Of a stretch of 6,007 nucleotides of DNA, positions 1 through 4,574 are shown in pieces. Origin of the DNA: Nitrospirota bacterium (lineage in GTDB: Bacteria > Nitrospirota > Nitrospiria > Nitrospirales > UBA8639). The position numbers were made by a program, and so were the translations under genes. How positions within the stretch are numbered: the stretch's first letter is position 1; each line of letters starts with the position of its first letter. The notes beneath the pieces were generated by a model. It saw only the letters and a list, made by a program, of their open reading frames with translations, was not told where the DNA came from and did no database searches. The stretch spans positions 324,383-330,389 of the forward strand of contig CP070743.1 in assembly GCA_020348185.1 (NCBI GenBank), written 5' to 3'.

Positions 1-151
1 GGGGGGATGACGGTGGAAGTTGGACCACTCCTATCCAGAAGGGGATTTGAGGTGACGCTTATCCCAGCTTGACTCCCAGGCATCTTTCAGCGCACCATGG
101 TTCCGTAGTACCCGAGAGGATATAAACAGGTATGAATAAGGATAGGGAATT
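1..151. other. Upstream leader region, possible 3' tail of a preceding gene
   Basis: No complete gene is visible here. Two plus-strand frames are open from base 1. Frame 3 ends at a TGA at 48-50 and reads GDDGGSWTTPIQKGI. Frame 1 ends at a TGA at 70-72. The frame-3 tail contains DDGGSW, which fits the D-x-G-x-[ST]-W core of an Asp-box (BNR/sialidase-type) repeat. This is only 15 residues, so chance is quite possible. The remaining bases up to 151 hold a TATAAA at 121-126 that could be a -10 element for the next gene, but no good -35 lies 16-18 bases upstream of it. A ribosome-binding site for the next gene lies at 138-142. Confidence 0.3.
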
Positions 152-919
152 ATGTTGGAAATAAAATCTGAGGTATTTGAAATTAACCCGAATAGTGTGG
201 TCGAAGTGGACTTCGTGGGACAGGGCCGCCATAAAGTCGTCACCGCTGACCATTTCTATAAATTTCCCGACAAGGTCCTCAAGCTTGCCCTGGATCTTCC
301 CTATACGAATCGGTTTGAAATTGTTGGAAATTTTCCAGGTGTTCGAGCGTCATTCACCACAGACACCAGCCAGATGATTGAGACTATCAGTCGCCTCTGG
401 GGCAAATCACTTCAGCCTTTCTTTACCCCGCAACCGATTGTGTTTTCGGGTATTACGACAAAGAACTACCCTTTGAATATTGGGCAGCGGCAACCCCACA
501 TTGACCAGGACATTACCGCCATGGTGTGGTTGAATCCAGCACAATCCTGCGTAGGAGGAACAGGGATTTTTCGTCATCGCTTAACGGACCTCGAACGGCT
601 TCCCCACACTCCCAATCAAGAAATCCGTGACCTCGCTGATCGCCTCGAACTCAGCGATGAATTCCTTAAAAGCCAAGAAGGTTATGAAAACTTTCAAAAC
701 AGCATGATCTTTAATCCCCTCTTTGCTTGTAAAGAGAATCGGTATATCAACGATGGCAACGAATTTTGGGAATTGCTAAAAATAATCGAAATGAAGCCAA
801 ACCGATTAATTATCTTTGACGGGCGATGCTTTCACTCGCAATACATCAAACCGGAACATTACAAAGAAGCGTTCCGCGTCAATCAAATTCTCTACTTAAG
901 TCAAAAATCGACAAATTGA
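152..919 (+). CDS. DUF6445 family protein, putative Fe(II)/2-oxoglutarate oxygenase-like enzyme
   Basis: This 255-residue soluble protein has no signal peptide or membrane segment. I recognise the DUF6445 pattern. PHID at 115-118 gives an H116-x-D118 metal pair. It is followed by NPAQSCVGGTGIFRHRLTDLE (127-147), the 'NP..C.GGT.fyRHR.T.LE' block of this family. A distal histidine lies in FDGRCFH (222-228, H228), and R242 in FRVNQILYL could bind the 2-oxoglutarate carboxylate. Together these match the HxD...H...R facial-triad arrangement of cupin-fold Fe(II)/2OG dioxygenases. The substrate is unknown; hydroxylation of a small molecule or peptide is an inference. The ATG at 152 is preceded by AAGGA at 138-142 (9-base spacing). 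An out-of-frame ATG at 132 opens only a 10-codon ORF across the start. The gene stands alone: its downstream neighbour is convergent, and I see no halogenase or TonB receptor partner. Confidence 0.85.
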   Translation: MLEIKSEVFEINPNSVVEVDFVGQGRHKVVTADHFYKFPDKVLKLALDLPYTNRFEIVGNFPGVRASFTTDTSQMIETISRLWGKSLQPFFTPQPIVFSGITTKNYPLNIGQRQPHIDQDITAMVWLNPAQSCVGGTGIFRHRLTDLERLPHTPNQEIRDLADRLELSDEFLKSQEGYENFQNSMIFNPLFACKENRYINDGNEFWELLKIIEMKPNRLIIFDGRCFHSQYIKPEHYKEAFRVNQILYLSQKSTN

Positions 920-955
920 ACCCTTCGGGTGCAAATTTTTCGGGTAATTCTTTAG

Positions 956-986
956 CTTTTATCCACCGATAATCCACAGATAAAAG
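956..986. repeat. Inverted repeat, 8-bp stem with 15-base loop
   Basis: CTTTTATC at 956-963 is the exact reverse complement of GATAAAAG at 979-986. The 15-base loop between them overlaps two tandem ATCCAC copies (961-966 and 972-977). It lies 37 bases after the DUF6445 stop. It is too AT-rich, and lacks the following T-run, to be a classical Rho-independent terminator. It may be a protein-binding dyad or an RNA 3'-end structure. Confidence 0.6.
959..978 (+). promoter_or_regulatory. Pair of DnaA-box-like 9-mers in tandem
   Basis: TTATCCACC (959-967) and TAATCCACA (970-978) each differ by one base from the strong DnaA box TTATCCACA. They have the same orientation and are offset by 11 bases, about one helical turn. 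A third one-mismatch box, TTATTCACA, is at 1187-1195 on the same strand and fits the relaxed TTWTNCACA consensus. The match to the consensus is visible; binding is an inference. No dnaA, dnaN or other origin-associated gene is in the window, so this is equally well a DnaA-titration or regulatory site, or chance. Confidence 0.35.
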
Positions 987-1089
987 AATAGCCCCAGTTG
1001 ATAAAACTACACCCTTCCTCCAAACTGACTTTCCTATCAAGAGTTTTTTTCATGAAACTTCATAATTTCCTTAATTGACAGGGTCTTTA

Positions 1090-1103
1090 GAAGATGGATC
1101 TTC
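1090..1103. repeat. Short near-perfect palindrome, GAAGAT-GG-ATCTTC
   Basis: GAAGAT (1090-1095) and ATCTTC (1098-1103) are exact reverse complements separated by two bases. GGGT at 1081-1084 and ACCC at 1108-1111 can extend the pairing outside a small internal loop. It sits immediately before the 10-bp inverted repeat that starts at 1110. The spacing suits a dimeric DNA-binding protein better than an RNA hairpin, but no regulator gene is nearby. Confidence 0.45.
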
Positions 1104-1109
1104 CCAAAC

Positions 1110-1144
1110 CCTATCAATAAAAGGCCACCATCCCTATTGATAGG
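1110..1144. repeat. Perfect 10-bp inverted repeat with 15-base loop
   Basis: CCTATCAATA (1110-1119) is the exact reverse complement of TATTGATAGG (1135-1144). The loop is 15 bases, the same length as in the inverted repeat at 956-986, although the loop sequences differ. No T-run follows on either side, so a classical intrinsic terminator is unlikely. A transcript-end stem or an operator-like site is possible. Confidence 0.6.
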
Positions 1145-1208
1145 CCATAAGCCAATCCAGATAAGGATTTTCAAAAAATGAACAAGTTATTCACACCCGA
1201 AGCCCTTA

Positions 1209-1220
1209 TCCCAATTGGGA
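1209..1220. repeat. Perfect 12-base palindrome TCCCAATTGGGA
   Basis: TCCCAATTGGGA is fully self-complementary. The octamer ATCCCAAT that overlaps its left half (1208-1215) recurs exactly at 1238-1245, 30 bases later, and that second copy pairs with TGGGA at 1227-1231. The arrangement looks like operator half-sites, but no adjacent promoter or regulator supports this. Confidence 0.4.
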
Positions 1221-1401
1221 CCGGGGTGGGAGCCAAAATCCCAATCTCTAACCAGACCTTTCAATTTCAAAGATTAACGTTCAAGAATCAGCCTTTGATA
1301 CGTGGTGATTACCTTAATCTGTAATCTCTGGACTTTAACCAGGGCGGATCCGAGGTGAATGGGCAATGCAGGTTCTGAATTGTTTAAACTTTCTAGAGGG
1401 G

Positions 1402-2751
1402 TCAGGCTTCTCGTGCTCTCCCCTGAAGATGGGTTTCTTCTCGGTAGGCTCTGGCAACAAAAATAAAAAAAATGGAGACCACAAACATAATGGAAGCAAA
1501 AAACCAATAATAGCTTGGTCCGACTAATAAGATCGTTCCATCGTCACGTTGGATAAAAGTATTCACCAGGGACGTGAACCCATTTCCAAGTGAGACCGAA
1601 AGCAGAAAAAGAGCCATGATAAAGGATTTAAATTTGAGCGGGGCTTGGGTATACGAAAATTCTAAACAGGTAATCGACACCATCACTTCCGCCGCCGTGA
1701 TCACCATAAATGCCAACAGTTGCCAAACAATATTCGGGCGAGCTCCTGCAACAATATCCTGCTCAATCTGGGCAGAAATCAGAAAGGCCAGGACGGTCAC
1801 AAAAAACCCGATAGAAATCTTTCTCAGTGGGGTTAATGGAAAAACGCGATTCAGGGCCGGATAGATGACATAGGAAAAAAGGGGAATATAGATCATGATC
1901 AGGATTGGATTCACCGCTTGAATTTGTGATGGCAACCATTCAATCCCTAACCATTCACGATTCATCTGTTTGGCCTGGAGAACCCACGCCGAAGATGTCT
2001 GGTCATACAAAGACCAAAAGAAGGCCACAAAGACATAAATCGGAGCAAGCTTCACAAGGACTCGCCAAAACTCCCGACCCTGTAATTCCTGCAAAACGTC
2101 TTTGCCACCTGCAGGAACGTGGGTGTAATTGTTTCTCCCTTGCCAAAAAATGACAGTCGCCACCAGCATGAGAAGACCAGGGACTCCAAATGCCAAGTGA
2201 GGCCCGAACCGGTCAAGCAACCAGGGCGTCATCAGTGTTGAGATAAAGGCTCCAAAATTAATCGCAAAGTAAAACCACAGGAATGCCATACTGAGTAATT
2301 TTTGATTCGCCCAACTGAATTGATCCCCCAGATTGGCCGACACACAGGGTTTAATTCCTCCAGATCCAATGGCAATTAAACTGAGACCGATTGCCAGGCC
2401 CAATCGTGTATGATCCAGGGCTAAGGCGAGATGACCAAAACAATAGACAATGGAAAGGACAATAATGGTTTTATACTTTCCCCAAAAAGCATCGGCCACA
2501 ATCGCGCCCAGAAATGGGAAAAAATATACGGCCGCCGCGAATCGGTGGAAATAGGCTCGAGCTTCTGCATCGCTCATGACATCCAACGCGCCATCCTGGT
2601 TCACCAGCATCCCCGTCATAAAGACAACCAGAATGGCCCGCATCCCATAGTAACTAAACCGCTCGGCTCCCTCATTGGCCACAAGGTGAAAAATCCCTGT
2701 CGGCATCCTATCCGTTACAAGCGGTTCAGTCCTGTAAGTAGGCATGGCCAT
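1402..2751 (-). CDS. Proton-dependent oligopeptide transporter (POT/PTR2 family MFS)
   Basis: This 449-residue inner-membrane protein is predicted to import di- and tripeptides with protons. Diagnostic POT motifs are present: ExxER in NEGAERFSYYG (26-36; E27, E30, R31), GGIKPCVSANLGDQF (131-145), FYFAINFGAFIS (160-171), FWSLYDQ (245-251), and the helix-10 block EVMVSITCLEFSYTQAP (355-371), where C362 replaces the usual glycine before LEF. I count about 12 hydrophobic helices, roughly 32-50, 70-88, 94-112, 116-134, 152-172, 187-203, 231-250, 279-298, 311-329, 343-360, 375-395 and 412-432. The loop between helices 6 and 7 is only about 27 residues, so the extra HA-HB helix pair of many bacterial members is absent, which explains the short length. 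The ATG at 2751 has no clear Shine-Dalgarno sequence; the ATG two codons further in is an equal candidate. A weak TACAAT-like -10 (complement of 2766-2771) lies just upstream. Substrate specificity is inferred from the family. Confidence 0.95.
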   Translation of the reverse strand: MAMPTYRTEPLVTDRMPTGIFHLVANEGAERFSYYGMRAILVVFMTGMLVNQDGALDVMSDAEARAYFHRFAAAVYFFPFLGAIVADAFWGKYKTIIVLSIVYCFGHLALALDHTRLGLAIGLSLIAIGSGGIKPCVSANLGDQFSWANQKLLSMAFLWFYFAINFGAFISTLMTPWLLDRFGPHLAFGVPGLLMLVATVIFWQGRNNYTHVPAGGKDVLQELQGREFWRVLVKLAPIYVFVAFFWSLYDQTSSAWVLQAKQMNREWLGIEWLPSQIQAVNPILIMIYIPLFSYVIYPALNRVFPLTPLRKISIGFFVTVLAFLISAQIEQDIVAGARPNIVWQLLAFMVITAAEVMVSITCLEFSYTQAPLKFKSFIMALFLLSVSLGNGFTSLVNTFIQRDDGTILLVGPSYYWFFASIMFVVSIFFIFVARAYREETHLQGRAREA

Positions 2752-2821
2752 CGTGTCTACGGTTTATTGTAAGGAAGAAGGCAAGGGGTGCGTTGAAATA
2801 CATTTTTCTTCATGCCCGATT

Positions 2822-2830
2822 TGCTATGAT
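2822..2830 (+). promoter_or_regulatory. Extended -10 promoter for the RNA methyltransferase gene
   Basis: TGCTATGAT combines an extended TG (2822-2823), one spacer base and TATGAT (2825-2830), one mismatch from TATAAT. No strong -35 lies at the ideal distance (TTGAAA at 2793-2798 is too far upstream), as is common for extended -10 promoters. The predicted transcription start is near 2837, giving a leader of about 47 bases to the TTG start or 77 to the ATG. Confidence 0.5.
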
Positions 2831-2883
2831 ATTGATTCTCTGTTGTCACGAAATTTTAATGGTTTCATGAATCGAACCATCCA

Positions 2884-3699
2884 TTGACGACCTTTGACGC
2901 TCACAACCCGTCCATGTCTTCATTGTCAAATTTTCCAAGGACCATTACGAGTTCACACAACGTACAGCTCAAACGATGGACGTCCTTGCTCGATTCCAGA
3001 GGATTAACACATCATCAGCAGTGCCTGGTTTCAGGAAAAAAACTGGTTCGGCAGATTCTGGTTCAGTTCCCCAAACTATGTTTAGAAATCCTTTACCCCA
3101 CCCTTCGCTCCCCTATACTCCTCACACCCCAACAGGTGACGCATTTTCGGCTGACTCCGGAACTTTTTCGAAAGCTGGATCTTATAGGAACCCGATTTCC
3201 ATTATTAGTGTGCCAGATTCCCCCCATCACCCTTGCCAGTCTCGCCACCCCACCTCGAGGTCTTGAAGTGCTTTGCCCATTTGGCGACCCAACGAATGTG
3301 GGCGCAATTATCCGCAGTTCCTGCGCATTTAATGTGACCTCCCTCATCCTCTTACGGGAAGCCGCTCATCCCTTCCACCCGAAATCCATCCGAGCCTCGA
3401 GTGGAGCTGTGTTTCATCAAGGAATATTGCAGGGCCCCGGAGTGGCAGAGCTGCATAAAAAGGAAGTCTTACAGTGGATTACCGCCCTCGATGTGAAAGG
3501 GGGAAACCTGTCTTCTTGGAAATGGCCGAAGAATATACGTCTATTAATTGGAGAAGAAGGAGTCGGCCTGTCAAAGCAGGCCTTTCCGAGAATACTGGCA
3601 ATTCCGCAGACCAAAAAGGCAAATTCCCTCAACGCCGCCATTGCCGCCAGCATTGCGCTCTATTCTTATCGACAGCAACATCCTCTAGCAGGATGTTGA
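2884..3699 (+). CDS. SpoU/TrmH-family RNA 2'-O-ribose methyltransferase
   Basis: This is an SAM-dependent SPOUT enzyme that methylates a ribose 2'-OH in rRNA or tRNA; the target nucleotide cannot be read from sequence. The 271 residues comprise an N-terminal SpoU substrate-binding-like region (about 20-115, starting ITSSHNVQLKRW) and a trefoil-knot catalytic domain (about 126-265). Motif 1 is DPTNVGAIIRSSCAFNV (135-151, with N138 and R144). HPKSIRASSGAVFHQG (165-180) follows. Motif 2 is LLIGEEGVGLS (220-230). Motif 3 is IPQTKKANSLNAAIAAS (240-256, with S248-L249-N250). The start is uncertain: TTG at 2884 gives this length, while ATG at 2914 (residue 11) removes only non-conserved residues, and neither has a visible Shine-Dalgarno sequence. 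An in-frame stop at 2857-2859 limits any further extension. The last three sense codons (Ala-Gly-Cys) and the TGA lie inside the dispersed repeat, so the tail beyond about residue 265 was probably altered by repeat insertion. Confidence 0.95.
   Translation: MTTFDAHNPSMSSLSNFPRTITSSHNVQLKRWTSLLDSRGLTHHQQCLVSGKKLVRQILVQFPKLCLEILYPTLRSPILLTPQQVTHFRLTPELFRKLDLIGTRFPLLVCQIPPITLASLATPPRGLEVLCPFGDPTNVGAIIRSSCAFNVTSLILLREAAHPFHPKSIRASSGAVFHQGILQGPGVAELHKKEVLQWITALDVKGGNLSSWKWPKNIRLLIGEEGVGLSKQAFPRILAIPQTKKANSLNAAIAASIALYSYRQQHPLAGC
3676..3698 (+). repeat. Perfect 9-bp hairpin across the methyltransferase stop codon
   Basis: CAACATCCT (3676-3684) is the exact reverse complement of AGGATGTTG (3690-3698), separated by CTAGC. 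The right arm is part of the dispersed repeat and contains two bases of the TGA stop. The left arm lies in the coding sequence. The following AAAAAG is not a T-run, so this is not a canonical terminator. The left arm could be a remnant of an oppositely oriented repeat end. Confidence 0.6.
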
Positions 3700-3812
3700 A
3701 AAAGTCCGCCAGCGGCGTTCTCGGCGCTTTGTCGTGCTCACGTACTCCCGTGTACGCTCCGCCCGCCAAAGGGCCTCCGGCCTTGCTGGACGGGCCTTTT
3801 TGAACAGCCTGC
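3688..3812. repeat. Dispersed MITE/REP-like element with imperfect inverted ends
   Basis: The left end GCAGGATGTTGAAAAAGTCC (from 3688) matches the reverse complement of the right end (GCAGGCTGTTCAAAAAGGCC, ending at 3812) at 17 of 20 bases. Homology continues to an AGC on each side, giving arms of 26 and 28 bases. Inside are a small hairpin, CGTAC-TCCCGT-GTACG (3741-3756), and a GC-rich hairpin at about 3769-3784. The element is 125 bases and encodes no transposase, so any movement would need an enzyme supplied elsewhere. I see no target-site duplication. It resembles GTTGAAAAAG...GCCAGCGGCGTTCTC repeats I associate with Nitrospira genomes, but only one copy is in this window, so copy number cannot be shown here. 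It separates the convergent methyltransferase and purE genes, where its structure might also help end transcription. Confidence 0.7.
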
Positions 3813-4018
3813 GTGCCTTTTGGTGTATAGGAACTTTGTTCCAAGTCGTTCAATTGGTTGACAACAAAGTATTCCAATACCCTGCTTGCTTCGGCCGATG
3901 GCCCAAGATGACCTCGTTTCGGTATCAACTCCCAATTGATTTACCCTGTTCCCCCTGGCAGGACATTGAACAATGCGGCGGGCCATGGGGATCAAATTTC
4001 AGATTTCAAATCTCAGAT
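3813..4018. other. Intergenic region between the repeat and purE
   Basis: No gene can be assigned. It contains an inverted repeat, ACTTTGTT (3833-3840) with AACAAAGT (3863-3870), which can be extended inwards by CCAA/TTGG (3841-3844/3854-3857). There is also a nested GGAAC-TTT-GTTCC (3830-3842), a palindrome CATTG-AA-CAATG (3964-3975), and a low-complexity stretch at 3993-4019. That stretch contains AGATTT-C-AAATCT (4001-4013) and two copies of TCAGATT (3999-4005, 4013-4019), the second touching the purE stop codon. A minus-strand frame through 3813-3928 reads plausibly protein-like but continues into the repeat without any recognised motif. Confidence 0.45.
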
Positions 4019-4519
4019 TCAGGGTTGGTCGTCTAACACTTTTTGGGTTTGTTCCTCACGGAATTTCTTGAGACGTTGTTGGATCCCTTGATCGGTGAGG
4101 GCAAGAATCGATCCGGCCAGTAAGCCGGCATTGGCGGCGCCGGCCTGTCCGATGGCCAAGGTCCCCACCGGAATCCCTTTCGGCATTTGCACAATGGATA
4201 AAAGAGAATCTAACCCTTGTAAGGCTTTGGACTGCATGGGAACACCCAATACCGGCAGAGTTGTTTTGGCTGCGATCACGCCAGCCAGGTGCGCCGCGCC
4301 TCCTGCCCCAGCAATGATGACTTGAATGCCCCGCTCCTCTGTTTTACCCACATAGTCCGCCAATGCGTCAGGTGCGCGGTGAGCCGAGAGGATACGAATT
4401 TCATAAGGAATGTCTAATTTGGCGAGCATGTCGCATGCATGATTCATGGTGTCGAGGTCACTCCGGCTCCCCATAAGAATGGCGACCCGAGGTTTTGATG
4501 GTTTTGGTTCATTCGACAT
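4019..4519 (-). CDS. purE: N5-carboxyaminoimidazole ribonucleotide mutase (class I PurE)
   Basis: This cytoplasmic enzyme of de novo purine synthesis converts N5-CAIR, made by PurK, to 4-carboxy-AIR. The 166 residues match the full family length. GSRSD (17-21) and SAHRAP (45-50) form the nucleotide and active-site loops, with H47 equivalent to the catalytic His of Escherichia coli PurE. GAGGAAHL (71-78) and GVPMQS (92-97) follow, then the MPKGIPVGTLAIG...GAANAG stretch (112-132). SAHR, rather than the class II form, indicates the bacterial PurK-dependent class I enzyme. The ATG at 4519 is supported by GGAG (complement of 4531-4534) 11 bases upstream. It starts 55 bases after the typA stop with no terminator between, so co-transcription is likely. 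purK, often the next gene, is not downstream; the repeat and a convergent gene lie there instead. Confidence 0.98.
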   Translation of the reverse strand: MSNEPKPSKPRVAILMGSRSDLDTMNHACDMLAKLDIPYEIRILSAHRAPDALADYVGKTEERGIQVIIAGAGGAAHLAGVIAAKTTLPVLGVPMQSKALQGLDSLLSIVQMPKGIPVGTLAIGQAGAANAGLLAGSILALTDQGIQQRLKKFREEQTQKVLDDQP

Positions 4520-4574
4520 GATTGGCTATTCTCCGTTTATGGTGGTGGTTTCTAACAGAATTTTTAAGAGTTCC

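Larger units (their letters stand above)
920..1401. other. Dyad-rich non-coding gap between convergent genes
   Basis: This stretch of 482 bases has no ORF I would defend. A short hairpin, ACCC-TTC-GGGT (920-930), directly follows the DUF6445 stop and leads into AAATTTTT; it is a weak candidate terminator. Further on there are several perfect inverted repeats: 956-963/979-986, 1090-1095/1098-1103, 1110-1119/1135-1144, the 12-base palindrome 1209-1220, 1227-1231/1239-1243, 1307-1312/1321-1326 and 1328-1331/1339-1342. It also contains an AT-rich part with a run of seven T at 1044-1050, and three DnaA-box-like 9-mers. I see no clear terminator for the leftward transporter gene. The function is unknown. 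Confidence 0.6.

Noticed and set aside
132..164. Ten-codon ORF (ATG at 132) overlapping the DUF6445 start as a leader peptide
   Set aside because: It has no ribosome-binding site of its own and no regulatory codon pattern. The AAGGA at 138-142 lies inside it and serves the ATG at 152.
920..945. Hairpin ACCC-TTC-GGGT followed by AAATTTTT as a firm terminator for DUF6445
   Set aside because: The stem is only 4 bp and separated from the T-run by several bases, so it is mentioned only as weak.
920..1401. Calling the gap a chromosomal origin (oriC)
   Set aside because: No dnaA, dnaN, gidA or parAB lies nearby, and all three boxes are one mismatch off the consensus. The evidence supports only a DnaA-box-like cluster.
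1905..2153. Plus-strand ORF of 82 codons within the transporter gene
   Set aside because: It is a shadow of the opposite-strand coding frame, with no supporting start signal.
2431..2772. Plus-strand ORF of 113 codons opposite the transporter start
   Set aside because: It is antisense to a transporter with strong family motifs; its translation shows no recognisable domain.
3474..4036. Overlapping ORFs of 85-109 codons through the repeat, on both strands
   Set aside because: They owe their length to the GC-rich repeat and to the end of the methyltransferase. Several frames are open at once and none shows a motif.
4520..4574. Promoter or terminator between typA and purE
   Set aside because: The 55 bases contain only a ribosome-binding site for purE; no hairpin with a T-run and no convincing -35/-10 pair was found.
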